A stretch of 64,000 bases of DNA, from NCBI GenBank assembly GCA_964019165.1, contig OZ025270.1:13406159-13470158 (forward strand). Reading direction: 5' to 3'. This document shows, piece by piece, positions 9,601 through 24,469 of the stretch; the stretch's first letter is position 1, and the number at the start of each line of letters is the position of its first letter. Source of the DNA: Mastigias papua (lineage: Eukaryota; Cnidaria; Scyphozoa; Rhizostomeae; Mastigiidae). The position numbers were made by a program, and so were the translations under genes. The notes beneath the pieces were generated by a model, which was given only the letters and a program-made list of their open reading frames with translations, searched no databases and was not told where the DNA came from.

Positions 9601-12600
9601 TAGATTGACTGTAGAAATATGCTTAGATTATGATTTGGAGCTTTGAGACACGTACTTATAGTGAGTGTAGGCCTAGCATAGTATTGTCAGTTTTCCGACA
9701 TGTAAAGCACTTTAATGCTATATATAGTGTAAAAACACAGACTAAGGCTAATTTGAGTAGGAAACATTGGCTAAACTACTGGCATCGGTGCAACTATAGA
9801 TGTAAAAGATGTTTGGTTTATGCGATTGACGCACTTCCACTCAATTTCAATCATATAGCAGTATATGCATATATTGTGATTACTTGTGATGGGCCTAAAA
9901 TAAGTATGTGTGCACAGTCTGACAATACAGCAATGACGACAGATCTGATGGTCATATGATATTATAAATGCTAGATTGACTGTAGAAATATGCTTAGATT
10001 ATGATTTGGAGCTTTGAGACACGTACTTATAGTGAGTGTAGGCCTTGCATAGTATTGTCAGTTCTCCGACATGTAAAGCACTTTAAAGCTCTATATAGTG
10101 TAAAAACACAGACTAAGGCTAATTTGAGTAGGAAACATTGGCTAAACTACTGGCATCGGTGCAACTATAGATGTAAAAGATGTTTGGTGCATGCGATTGA
10201 CGCACTTCCACTCAATGTCAATCATATAGCAGTATATGCATATAATGTGATTACTTGTGATGGGCCTAAAATAAGTATGTGTACAAAGTCTGACAATACA
10301 GCAATGACGACAGATCTGATGGTCATATGATATTATAAATGCTAGATTGACTGTAGAAATATGCTTAGATTATGATTTGGTGCTTGGACACACGTACTTA
10401 TAGTGATTGTAGGCCTTGCATAGTATTGTCAGTTTTGCGACATGGAAAGCACTGTAAAGCTCTATATAGTGTACAAACACAAACTAAGGCTAATATGAGT
10501 AGGAAACATTGGCTAAACTACTGGCATCGGTGCAACTATAGATGTAAAAGATGTTTGGTGCATGCGATTGACGCACTTCCACTCAATGTCAATCATATAG
10601 CAGTATATGCATATAATGTGATTACTTGTGATGGGCCTAAAATAAGTATGTGTACAAAGTCTGACAATACAGCAATGACGACAGATCTGATGGTCATATG
10701 ATATTATAAATGCTAGATTGACTGTAGAAATATGCTTAGATTATGATTTGGTGCTTGGACACACGTACTTATAGTGATTGTAGGCCTTGCATAGTATTGT
10801 CAGTTTTGCGACATGGAAAGCACTGTAAAGCTCTATATAGTGTAAAAACAAAAACTAAGGCTAATATGAGTAGGAAACATTGGCTAAACTACTGGCATCG
10901 GTGCAACTATAGATGTAAAAGATGTTTGGTGCATGCGATTGACGCACTTCCACTCAATTTCAATCATATAGCAGTATATGCATATAATGTGATTACTTGT
11001 AATGGGCATAAAAAAAGTGTGTGTGCAAAGTCTGACAATACAGCAATGACGACAGATCTGATGGTCATATGATATTATAAATGCTAGATTGACTGTAGAA
11101 ATATGCTTAGATTATGATTTGGTGCTTGGAGACACGTACTTATAGTGATTGTAGGCCTTGCATAGTATTGTCAGTTATGCGACATGGAAAGCACTTTAAA
11201 GCTCTATATAGTGTAAAAACACAAACTAAGGCTAATGTGAGTAGGAAACATTGGCTAAACTACTGGCATCGGTGCAACTATAGATGTAAAAGATGTTTGG
11301 TGCATGCGATTGACGCACTTCCACTCAATTTCAATCATATAGCAGTATATGCATATAATGTGATTACTTGTAATGGGCCTACAATACGTATGTGTGCAAA
11401 GTCTGAGAATACAGCAATGACGACAGATCTGATGGTCATATGATATTATAAATGCTAGATTGACTGTAGAAATATGCTTAGATTATGATGTGGTGCTTGG
11501 AGACACGTACTTATAGTGATTGTAGGCCTTGCATAGTATTGTCAGGTTTGCGACATGTAAAGCACTTTAAAGCTCTATATAGTGTAAAAACACAGACTAA
11601 GGCTAATTTGAGTAGGAAACATTGGCTAAACTACTGGCATAGGTGCAACTATAGATGTAAACGATGTTTGGTGCATGCGATTGACGCACTTCCACTCAAT
11701 TTCAATCATATAGCAGTATATGCATATATTGTGATTACTTGTGATGGGCCTAAAATACGTATGTGTGCAAAGTCTGACAATACAGCAATGACGACAGATC
11801 TGATGGTCATATGATATTATAAATGCTAGATTGACTGTAGAAATATGCTTAGATTATGTTTTGGAGCTATGACACACGTACTTATAGTGATTGTAGGCCT
11901 TGCATAGTACTGTCAGTTTCCCGACATGTAAAGCACTTTAATGCTATATATAATGTAAAAACACAGACTAAGGCTAATTTGAGTAGGAAACATTGGCTAA
12001 ACTACTGGCATCGGTGCAACTATAGATGTAAAAGATGTTTGGTGCATGCGATTGACGCACTTCCACTCAATTTCAATCATATAGCAGTATATGCATATAA
12101 TGTGATTACTTGTGATGGGCCTAAACTAAGTGTGTGTGCAAAGTCTGACAATACAGCAATGACGACAGATCTGATGATCATATGATATTATAAATGCTAG
12201 ATTGACTGTAGAAATATGCTTAGATTATGTTTTGGAGCTATGACACACGTACTTATAGTGATTGTAGGCCTTGCATAGTACTGTCAGTTTCCAGACATGT
12301 AAAGCACTTTAATGCTATATATAGTGTAAAAGCACAGACTAAGGCTAATTTGAGTAGGAAACATTGGCTAAACTACTGGCATCGGTGCAACTATAGATGT
12401 AAAAGATGTTTGGTGCATGCGATTGACGCACTTCCACTCAATTTCAATCATATAGCAGTATATGCATATAATGTGATTACTTGTGATGGGCCTAAAATAA
12501 GTGTGTGTGCAAAGTCTGACAATACAGCAATGACGACAGATCTGATGGTCATATGATATTATAAATGCTAGATTGACTGTAGAAATATGCTTAGATTATG

Positions 12601-15600
12601 TTTTGGAGCTATGACACACGTACTTATAGTGATTGTAGGCCTTGCATAGTATTGTCAGTTTTGCGACATGGAAAGCACTTTAAAGCTCTATATAGTGTAA
12701 AAACACAAACTAAGGCTAATGTGAGTAGGAAACATTGGCTAAACTACTGGCATCGGTGCAACTATAGATGTAAAAGATGTTTGGTGCATGCGATTGACGC
12801 ACTTCCACTCAATTTCAATCATATAGCAGTATATGCATATAATGTGATTACTTGTGATGGGCCTAAAATACGTATGTGTGCAAAGTCTGACAATACAGCA
12901 ATGACGACAGATCTGATGGTCATATGATATTATAAATGCTAGATTGACTGTAGAAATATGCTTAGATTATGATTTGAAACTTTGAGACACGTACTTATAG
13001 TGAGTGTAGGCCTAGCATAGTATTGTCAGTTTTCCGACAGGTAAAGCACTTTAATGCTATATATAGTGTAAAAACACAGACTAAGGCTAATTTGAGTAGG
13101 AAACATTGGCTAAACTACTGGCATCGGTGCAACTATAGATGTAAAAGATGTTTGGTGCATGCGATTGACGCACTTCCACTCAATTTCAATCATATAGCAG
13201 TATATGCATATAATGTGATTACTTGTAATGGGCATAAAAAAAGTGTGTGTGCAAAGTCTGACAATACAGCAATGACGACAGATCTGATGGTCATATGATA
13301 TTATAAATGCTAGATTGACTGTAGAAATATGCTTAGATTATGATTTGGTGCTTGGAGACACGTACTTATAGTGATTGTAGGCCTTGCATAGTATTGTCAG
13401 TTATGCGACATGGAAAGCACTTTAAAGCTCTATATAGTGTAAAAACACAAACTAAGGCTAATGTGAGTAGGAAACATTGGCTAAACTACTGGCATCGGTG
13501 CAACTATAGATGTAAAAGATGTTTGGTGCTTGCGATTGACGCGCTTCCACTCAATTTCAATCATATAGCAGTATATGCATATATTGTGATTACTTGTGAT
13601 GGGCCTACAATACGTATGTGTGCAAAGTCTGAGAATACAGCAATGACGACAGATCTGATGGTCATATGATATTATAAATGCTAGATTGACTGTAGAAATA
13701 TGCTTAGATTATGATTTGGAACTTTGAGACACGTACTTATAATGAGTGTAGGCCTAGCATAGTATTGTCAGTTTTCCGACATGTAAAGCACTTTAATGCT
13801 ATATATAGTGTAAAAACACAGACTAAGGCTAATTTGAGTAGGAAACATTGGCTAAACTACTGGCATCGGTGCAACTATAGATGTAAAAGATGTTTGGTGC
13901 ATGCGATTGACGCACTTCCACTCAATTTCAATCATATAGCAGTATATGCATATATTGTGATTACTTGTGATGGGCCTACAATACGTATGTGTGCAAAGTC
14001 TGAGAATACAGCAATGACGACAGATCTGATGGTCATATGATATTATAAATGCTAGATTGACTGTAGAAATATGCTTAGATTATGATTTTGTGCTTAGAGA
14101 CACGTACTTATAGTGATTGTAAGCCTTGCATAGTATTGTCAGTTTTGCGACATGGAAAGCACTTTAAAGCTCTATATAGTGTAAAAACACAAACTAAGGC
14201 TAATGTGAGTAGGAAACATTGGCTAAACTACTGGCATCGGTGCAACTATAGATGTAAAAGATGTTTGGTGCATGCGATTGACGCACTTCCACTCAATTTC
14301 AATCATATAGCAGTATATGCATATATTGTGATTACTTGTGATGGGCCTACAATACGTATGTGTGCAAAGTCTGAGAATACAGCAATGACGACAGATCTGA
14401 TGGTCATATGATATTATAAATGCTAGATTGACTGTAGAAATATGCTTAGATTATGATGTTGTGCTTAGAGACACGTACTTATAGTGATTGTAGGCCTTGC
14501 ATAGTATTGTCAGTTTTGCGACATGGAAAGCACTTTAAAGCTCTATATAGTGTAAAAACACAAATTAAGGCTAATGTGAGTAGGAAACATTGGCTAAACT
14601 ACTGGCATCGGTGCAACTATAGATGTAAAAGATGTTTGGTGCATGCGATTGACGCACTTCCACTCAATTTCAATCATATAGCAGTATATGCATATATTGT
14701 GATTACTTGTGATGGGCCTACAATACGTATGTGTGCAAAGTCTGAGAATACAGCAATGACGACAGATCTGATGGTCATATGATATTATAAATGCTAGATT
14801 GACTGTAGAAATATGCTTAGATTATGATTTGGAGCTTTGAGACACGTACTTATAGTGAGTGTAGGCCTAGCATAGTATTGTCAGTTTTCCGACATGTAAA
14901 GCACTTTAATGCTATATATAGTGTAAAAACACAGACTAAGGCTAATTTGAGTAGGAAACATTGGCTAAACTACTGGCATCGGTGCAACTATAGATGTAAA
15001 AGATGTTTGGTTTATGCGATTGACGCACTTCCACTCAATTTCAATCATATAGCAGTATATGCATATATTGTGATTACTTGTGATGGGCCTAAAATAAGTA
15101 TGTGTGCACAGTCTGACAATACAGCATTGACGACAGATCTGATGGTCATATGATATTATAAATGCTAGATTGACTGTAGAAATATGCTTAGATTATGATT
15201 TGGAGCTTTGAGACACGTACTTATAGTGAGTGTAGGCCTTGCATAGTATTGTCAGTTCTCCGACATGTAAAGCACTTTAAAGCTCTATATAGTGTAAAAA
15301 CACAGACTAAGGCTAATTTGAGTAGGAAACATTGGCTAAACTACTGGCATCGGTGCAACTATAGATGTAAAAGATGTTTGGTGCATGCGATTGACGCACT
15401 TCCACTCAATGTCAATCATATAGCAGTATATGCATATAATGTGATTACTTGTGATGGGCCTAAAATAAGTATGTGTACAAAGTCTGACAATACAGCAATG
15501 ACGACAGATCTGATGGTCATATGATATTATAAATGCTAGATTGACTGTAGAAATATGCTTAGATTATGATTTGGTGCTTGGACACACGTACTTATAGTGA

Positions 15601-16125
15601 TTGTAGGCCTTGCATAGTATTGTCAGTTTTGCGACATGGAAAGCACTGTAAAGCTCTATATAGTGTACAAACACAAACTAAGGCTAATATGAGTAGGAAG
15701 CATTGGCTAAACTACTGGCATCGGTGCAACTATAGATGTAAAAGATGTTTGGTGCATGCGATTGACGCACTTCCACTCAATGTCAATCATATAGCAGTAT
15801 ATGCATATAATGTGATTACTTGTGATGGGCCTAAAATAAGTATGTGTACAAAGTCTGACAATACAGCAATGACGACAGATCTGATGGTCATATGATATTA
15901 TAAATGCTAGATTGACTGTAGAAATATGCTTAGATTATGATTTGGTGCTTGGACACACGTACTTATAGTGATTGTAGGCCTTGCATAGTATTGTCAGTTG
16001 TGCGACATGGAAAGCACTGTAAAGCTCTATATAGTGTAAAAACAAAAACTAAGGCTAATATGAGTAGGAAACATTGGCTAAACTACTGGCATCGGTGCAA
16101 CTATAGATGTAAAAGATGTTTGGTG
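6662..16125 (+). repeat. 14-monomer higher-order repeat (5194 bp), about 1.8 copies
   Basis: Copy one runs 6662-11855 and copy two starts at 11856. The monomers at 6662, 7033, 7404, 7775, 8146 and on through 10743 match those exactly 5194 bp later. I notice about eight single-base differences in the matched 4.3 kb, for example ATG against AGG in the core at 7033/12227, and CAT against CAG at 7829/13023. Homology ends inside monomer 15937 at about 16125, where the tail switches to another type. The monomer before copy one (6291) does not match the one before copy two (11485), so the left edge is near 6660. Confidence 0.93.
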
Positions 16126-19100
16126 CTTGCGATTGACGCGCTTCCACTCAATTTCAATCATATAGCAGTATATGCATATATTGTGATTACTTGTGATGGG
16201 CCTACAATACGTATGTGTGCACAGTCTGAGAATACAGCAATGACGACAGATCTGATGGTCATATGATATTATAAATGCTAGATTGACTGTAGAAATATGC
16301 TTAGATTATGATTTGGAGCTTTGAGACACGTACTTATAGTGAGTGTAGGCCTAGCATAGTATTGTCAGTTTTGCGACATGGAAAGCACTGTAAAGCTCTA
16401 TATAGTGTAAAAACACAAACTAAGGCTAATATGAGTAGGAAACATTGGCTAAACTACTGGCATCGGTGCAACTATAGATGTAAAAGATGTTTGGTGCTTG
16501 CGATTGACGCGCTTCCACTCAATTTCAATCATATAGCAGTATATGCATATAATGTGATTACTTGTGATGGGCCTAAAATAAGTATGTGTACAAAGTCTGA
16601 GAATACAGCAATGACGACAGATCTGATGGTCATATGATATTATAAATGCTAGATTGACTGTAGAAATATGCTTAGATTATGATTTCGAGCTTTGAGACAC
16701 GTACTTATAGTGAGTGTAGGCCTTGCATAGTATTGTCAGGTTTGCGACATGTAAAGCACTTTAAAGCTCTATATAGTGTAAAAACACAGACTAAGGCTAA
16801 TATGAGTAGGAAACATTGGCTAAACTACTGGCATCGGTGCAACTATAGATGTAAAAGATGTTTGGTGCTTGCGATTGACGCGCTTCCACTCAATTTCAAT
16901 CATATAGCAGTATATGCATATATTGTGATTACTTGTGATGGGCCTAAAATAAGTATGTGTACAAAGTCTGAGAATACAGCAATGACGACAGATCTGATGG
17001 TCATATGATATTATAAATGCTAGATTGACTGTAGAAATATGCTTAGATTATGATTTGGAGCTTTGAGACACGTACTTATAGTGAGTGTAGGCCTAGCATA
17101 GTATTGTCAGTTTCCCGACATGTAAAGCACTTTAATGCTATATATAGTGTAAAAACACAGACTAAGGCTAATTTGAGTAGGAATCATTGGCTAAACTACT
17201 GGCATCGGTGCAACTATAGATGTAAAAGATGTTTGGTGCATGCGATTGACGCACTTCCACTCAATTTCAATCATATAGCAGTATATGCATATAATGTGAT
17301 TACTTGTGATGGGCCTAAAATAAGTATGTGTGCAAAGTCTGACAATACAGCAATGACGACAGATCTGATGGTCATATGATATTATAAATGCTAGATTGAC
17401 TGTAGAAATATGCTTAGATTATGATTTGGAGCTTTGAGACACGTACTTATAGTGAGTGTAGGCCTAGCATAGTATTGTCAGTTTCCCGACATGTAAAGCA
17501 CTTTAATGCTATATATAGTGTAAAAACACAGACTAAGGCTAATTTGAGTAGGAAACATTGGCTAAACTACTGGCATCGGTGCAACTATAGATGTAAAAGA
17601 TGTTTGGTGCATGCGATTGACGCACTTCCACTCAATTTCAATCATATAGCAGTATATGCATATAATGTGATTACTTGTCATGGGCCTAAGATAAGTATGT
17701 GTGCAAAGTCTGACAATACAGCAATGACGACAGATCTGATGGTCATATGATATTATAAATGCTAGATTGACTGTAGAAATATGCTTAGATTATGATGTGG
17801 TGCTTGGAGACACGTACTTATAGTGATTGTAGGCCTTGCATAGTATTGTTAGGTTTGCGACATGTAAAGCACTTTAAAGCTCTATATAGTGTAAAAACAC
17901 AGACTAAGGCTAATTTGAGTAGGAAACATTGGCTAAACTACTGGCATCGGTGCAACTATAGATGTAAAAGATGTTTGGTGCATGCGATTTACGCACTTCC
18001 ACTCAATTTCAATCATATAGCAGTATATGCATATATTGTGATTACTTGTGATGGGCCTAAAATACGTATGTGTGGAAAGTCTAACAATACAGCAATGACG
18101 ACAGATCTGATGGTCATATGATATTATAAATGCTAGATTGACTGTAGAAATATGGTTAGATTATGTTTTGGAGCTATGACACACGTACTTATAGTGATTG
18201 TAGGCCTTGCATAGTATTGTCAGTTTTGCGATATGTAAAGTACTTTAAAGCTATATATGGTGTAAAAACACAGACTAAGGCTAATTTGAGTAGGAAACAT
18301 TGGCTAAACTACTGGCATCGGTGCAACTATAGATGTAAAAGATGTTTGGTGCATGCGATTGACGCACTTCCACTCAATCTTAATCATATAGCAGTATATG
18401 CATATAATGTGATTACTTGTTATGGGCATAAAACACGTATGTGTGCAAAGTCTGACAATACAGCAATGACGACAGATCTGATGGTCATATGATATTATAA
18501 ATGCTAGATTGACTGTAGAAATATGCTTAGATTATGTTTTGGAGCTATGACATACCTACTTATAGTGATTGTAGACCTTGCATAGTATTGTCAGTTTTGC
18601 GAAATGTAAAGCACTTTAAAGCTGTATATAGTGTAGAAACACAGACTAAGGCTAATGTGAATAGGAAACATTGGCTAAACTACTGGCATCGGTGCAACTA
18701 TAGATGTAAAAGATGTTTGGTGCATGCGATTGACGCACTTCCACTCAATTTCAATCATATAGCAGTATATGCATATAATGTGATTACTTGTGATGGGCCT
18801 AAAGTACGTATGTGTGCAAAGTCTGACAATACAGCAATGACGACAGATCTGATGGTCATATGATATTATAAATGCTAGATTGACTGTAGAAATATGCTTA
18901 GATTATGATTTGAAACTTTGAGACACGTACTTATAGTGAGTGTAGGCCTAGCATAGTATTGTCAGTTTTCCGACATGTAAAGCACTTTAATGCTATATAT
19001 AGTGTAAAAACACAGACTAAGGCTAATTTGAGTAGGAAACATTGGCTAAACTACTGGCATCGGTGCAACTATAGATGTAAAAGATGTTTGGTGCATGCGA

Positions 19101-19646
19101 TTGACGCACTTCCACTCAATTTCAATGATATAGCAGTATATGCATATAATGTGATTGCTTGTAATGGGCATAAAAAAAGTGTGTGTGCAAAGTCTGACAA
19201 TACAGCAATGACGATAGATCTGATGGTCATATGATATTATAAATGCTAGATTGACTGTAGAAATATGCTTAGATTATGATTTGGAGCTATAACACACGTA
19301 CTTATAGTGATTGTAGACCTTGCATAGTATTGTCAGTTTTCCGACATGTAAAGCACTTTAATACTATATATAGTGTAAAAACACAGACTAAGGCTAATTT
19401 GAGTAGGAAACATTGGCTAAACTACTGGCATCGGTGCAACTATAGATGTAAAAGATGTTTGGTGCATGCGATTGACGCACTTCCACTCAATTTCAATCAT
19501 ATAGCAGTATATGCATATATTGTGATTACTTGTGATGGGCCTAAACTACGTATGTGTGCAAAGTCTGACAATACAGCAATGACGACAGATCTGATGGTCA
19601 TATGATATTATAAATGCTAGATTGACTGTAGAAATATGCTTAGAAT
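16126..19646 (+). repeat. Mixed satellite segment between higher-order blocks
   Basis: About nine monomers of mixed type (16308 to 19276). Monomers 16308 and 16679 carry GCTTGCGATTGACGCGC in the core and share AATATGAGTAGG with the end of the 14-monomer unit. Monomers 17050 and 17421 are close copies of each other. Monomers 17792, 18163 and 18905 reappear at 32633, 33004 and 33375; monomer 18534 has no counterpart there. Confidence 0.8.
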
Positions 19647-22600
19647 ATGATTTCGAGCTTTGAGACACGTACTTATAGTGAGTGTAGGCCTTGCATAGTA
19701 TTGTCAGGTTTGCGACATGTAAAGCACTTTAAAGCTGTATATAGTGTAAAAACACAGACTAAGGCTAATTTGAGTAGGAAACATTGGCTAAACTACTGGC
19801 ATCGGTGCAACTATAGATGTAAAAGATGTTTGGTGCATGCGATTGACGCACTTCCACTCAATTTCAATCATATAGCAGTATATGCATATATTGTGATTAC
19901 TTGTGATGGGCCTAAAATACGTATGTGTGCAAAGTCTGACAATACAGCAATGACGACAGATCTGATGGTCATATGATATTATAAATGCTAGATTGACTGT
20001 AGAAATATGGTTAGATTATGTTTTGGAGCTATGACACACGTACTTATAGTGATTGTAGGCCTTGCATAGTATTGTCAGTTTTGCGACATGTAAAGCACTT
20101 TAAAGCTGTATATAGTGTAAAAACACAGACTAAGGCTAATTTGAGTAGGAAACATTGGCTAAACTACTGGCATCGGTGCAACTATAGATGTAAAAGATGT
20201 TTGGTGCATGCGATTGACGCACTTCCACTCAATTTCAATCATATAGCAGTATATGCATATATTGTGATTACTTGTGATGGGCCTGAAATACGTATCTGTG
20301 CAAAGTCTGACAATACAGCAATGACGACAGATCTGATGGTCATATGATATTATAAATGCTAGATTGACTGTAGAAATATGCTTAGATTATGTTTTGGAGC
20401 TATGACACACCTACTTATAGTGATTGTAGGCCTTGTATAGTATTGTCAGTTTTGCGACATGTACAGCATTTTCAAGCTGTATATAGTGTAAAAACACAGA
20501 CTAAGGCTAATTTGAGTAGGAAACATTGGCTAAACTACTGGCATCGGTGCAACTATAGATGTAAAAGATGTTTGGTGCATGCGATTGACGCACTTCCACT
20601 CAATTTCAATCATATAGCGGTATATGCATATATTGTGATTACTTGTGATGGGCCTAAAATACGTATGTGTCCAAAGTCCGACAATACAGCAATGACGACA
20701 GATCTGATGGTCATATGATATTATACATGCTAGATTGACTGTAGAAATATGCTTAGATTATGATTTGGAGCTTTGAGACACGTACTTATAGTGAGTGTAG
20801 GCCTAGCATAGTATTGTCAGTTTCCCGACATGTAAAGCACTTTAAAGCTGTATATAGTGTAAAAACACAGACTAAGGCTAATTTGAGTAGGAAACATTGG
20901 CTAAACTACTGGCATCGGTGCAACTATAGATGTAAAAGATGTTTGGTGCATGCGATTGACGCACTTCCACTCAATTTCAATCATATAGCTGTATATGCAT
21001 ATATTGTGATTACTTGTGATGGGCATAAAACACGTATGTGTGCAAAGTCTGACAATACAGCAATGACGACAGATCTGATGGTCATATGATATTATAAATG
21101 CTAGATTGACTGTAGAAATATGCTTAGATTATGTTTTGGAGCTATGACACACGTACTTATAGTGATTGTAGGCCTTGCATAGTATTGTCAGTTTTCCGAC
21201 ATGTAAAGCACTTTAAAGCTGTATATAGTGTAAAAACACAGATTAAGGCTAATTTGAGTAGGAAACATTGGCTAAACTACTGGCATCGGTGCAACTATAG
21301 ATGTAAAAGATGTTTGGTGCATGCGATTGACGCACTTCCACTCAATTTCAATCATATAGCAGTATATGCATATATTGTGATTACTTGTGATGGGCCTAAA
21401 CTACGTATGTGTGCAAAGTCTGACAATACAGCAATGACGACAGATCTGATGGTCATATGATATTATAAATGCTAGATTGACTGTAGAAATATGCTTAGAT
21501 TATGATTTCGAGCTTTGAGACACGTACTTATAGTGAGTGTAGGCCTTGCATAGTATTGTCAGGTTTGCGACATGTAAAGCACTTTAAAGCTCTATATAGT
21601 GTAAAAACACAGACTAAGGCTAATTTGAGTAGGAAACATTGGCTAAACTACTGGCATCGGTGCAACTATAGATGTAAAAGATGTTTGGTGCATGCGATTG
21701 ACGCACTTCCACTCAATTTCAATCATATAGCAGTATATGCATATATTGTGATTACTTGTGATGGGCCTAAAATACGTATGTGTGCAAAGTCTGACAATAC
21801 AGCAATGACGACAGATCTGATGGTCATATGATATTATAAATGCTAGATTGACTGTAGAAATATGCTTAGATTATGTTTTGGAGCTATGACACACCTACTT
21901 ATAGTGATTGTAGGCCTTGTATAGTATTGTCAGTTTTGCGACATGTACAGCATTTTCAAGCTGTATATAGTGTAAAAACACAGACTAAGGCTAATTTGAG
22001 TAGGAAACATTGGCTAAACTACTGGCATCGGTGCAACTATAGATGTAAAAGATGTTTGGTGCATGCGATTGACGCACTTCCACTCAATTTCAATCATATA
22101 GCGGTATATGCATATATTGTGATTACTTGTGATGGGCCTAAAATACGTATGTGTCCAAAGTCCGACAATACAGCAATGACGACAGATCTGATGGTCATAT
22201 GATATTATACATGCTAGATTGACTGTAGAAATATGCTTAGATTATGATTTGGAGCTTTGAGACACGTACTTATAGTGAGTGTAGGCCTAGCATAGTATTG
22301 TCAGTTTCCCGACATGTAAAGCACTTTAAAGCTGTATATAGTGTAAAAACACAGACTAAGGCTAATTTGAGTAGGAAACATTGGCTAAACTACTGGCATC
22401 GGTGCAACTATAGATGTAAAAGATGTTTGGTGCATGCGATTGACGCACTTCCACTCAATTTCAATCATATAGCTGTATATGCATATATTGTGATTACTTG
22501 TGATGGGCATAAAACACGTATGTGTGCAAAGTCTGACAATACAGCAATGACGACAGATCTGATGGTCACATGATATTATAAATGCTAGATTGACTGTAGA

Positions 22601-24469
22601 AATATGCTTAGATTATGTTTTGGAGCTATGACACACGTACTTATAGTGATTGTAGGCCTTGCATAGTATTGTCAGTTTTCCGACATGTAAAGCACTTTAA
22701 AGCTGTATATAGTGTAAAAACACAGATTAAGGCTAATTTGAGTAGGAAACATTGGCTAAACTACTGGCATCGGTGCAACTATAGATGTAAAAGATGTTTG
22801 GTGCATGCGATTGACGCACTTCCACTCAATTTCAATCATATAGCAGTATATGCATATATTGTGATTACTTGTGATGGGCCTAAACTACGTATGTGTGCAA
22901 AGTCTGACAATACAGCAATGACGACAGATCTGATGGTCATATGATATTATAAATGCTAGATTGACTGTAGAAATATGCTTAGATTATGATTTCGAGCTTT
23001 GAGACACGTACTTATAGTGAGTGTAGGCCTTGCATAGTATTGTCAGGTTTGCGACATGTAAAGCACTTTAAAGCTCTATATAGTGTAAAAACACAGACTA
23101 AGGCTAATTTGAGTAGGAAACATTGGCTAAACTACTGGCATCGGTGCAACTATAGATGTAAAAGATGTTTGGTGCATGCGATTGACGCACTTCCACTCAA
23201 TTTCAATCATATAGCAGTATATGCATATATTGTGATTACTTGTGATGGGCCTAAAATACGTATGTGTGCAAAGTCTGACAATACAGCAATGACGACAGAT
23301 CTGATGGTCATATGATATTATAAATGCTAGATTGACTGTAGAAATATGGTTAGATTAAGCTTTGGAGCTATGACACACGTACTTATAGTGATTGTAGGCC
23401 TTGCATAGTATTGTCAGTTTTGCGACATGTAAAGCACTTTAAAGCTGTATATAGTGTAAAAACACAGACTAAGGCTAATTTGAGTAGGAAACATTGGCTA
23501 AACTACTGGCATCGGTGCAACTATAGATGTAAAAGATGTTTGGTGCATGCGATTGACGCACTTCCACTCAATTTCAATCATATAGCAGTATATGCATATA
23601 TTGTGATTACTTGTGATGGGCCTGAAATACATATCTGTGCAAAGTCTGACAATACAGCAATGACGACAGATCCGATGTTCATATGATATTATAAATGCTA
23701 GATTGACTGTAAAAATATGCTTAGATTATGTTTTGGAGCTATGACACACCTACTTATAGTGATTGTAGGCCTTGTATAGTATTGTCAGTTTTGCGACATG
23801 TACAGCATTTTCAAGCTGTATATAGTGTAAAAACACAGACTAAGGCTAATTTGAGTAGGAAACATTGGCTAAACTACTGGCATCGGTGCAACTATAGATG
23901 TAAAAGATGTTTGGTGCATGCGATTGACGCACTTCCACTCAATTTCAATCATATAGCAGTATATGCATATATTGTGATTACTTGTGATGGGCCTAAAATA
24001 CGTATGTGTCCAAAGTCCGACAATACAGCAATGACGACAGATCTGATGGTCATATGATATTATACATGCTAGATTGACTGTAGAAATATGCTTAGATTAT
24101 GATTTGGAGCTTTGAGACACGTACTTATAGTGAGTGTAGGCCTAGCATAGTATTGTCAGTTTCCCGACATGTAAAGCACTTTAAAGCTGTATATAGTGTA
24201 AAAACACAGACTAAGGCTAATTTGAGTAGGAAACATTGGCTAAACTACTGGCATCGGTGCAACTATAGATGTAAAAGATGTTTGGTGCATGCGATTGACG
24301 CACTTCCACTCAATTTCAATCATATAGCTGTATATGCATATATTGTGATTACTTGTGATGGGCATAAAACACGTATTTGTGCAAAGTCTGACAATACAGC
24401 AATGACGACAGATCTGATGGTCATATGATATTATAAATGCTAGATTGACTGTAGAAATATGCTTAGATT
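19647..24469 (+). repeat. Five-type higher-order repeat with a four-type derivative
   Basis: Naming types by diagnostic variants, the order is e(19647) a(20018) b(20389) c(20760) d(21131) e(21502) b(21873) c(22244) d(22615) e(22986) a'(23357) b(23728) c(24099). The four monomers 20389-21872 and 21873-23356 are nearly identical at a 1484-bp offset; the one protein-level change I see is an ATA-to-ACA codon at 22568-22570. Type b is marked by CACCTACTT, TACAGCATTTTCAAG and TCCAAAGTCCGAC; type c by GCATAAAACACG; type a by CCTGAAATACG. The missing 'a' in the middle copy makes the 4-mer a deletion form of the 5-mer. Confidence 0.9.
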
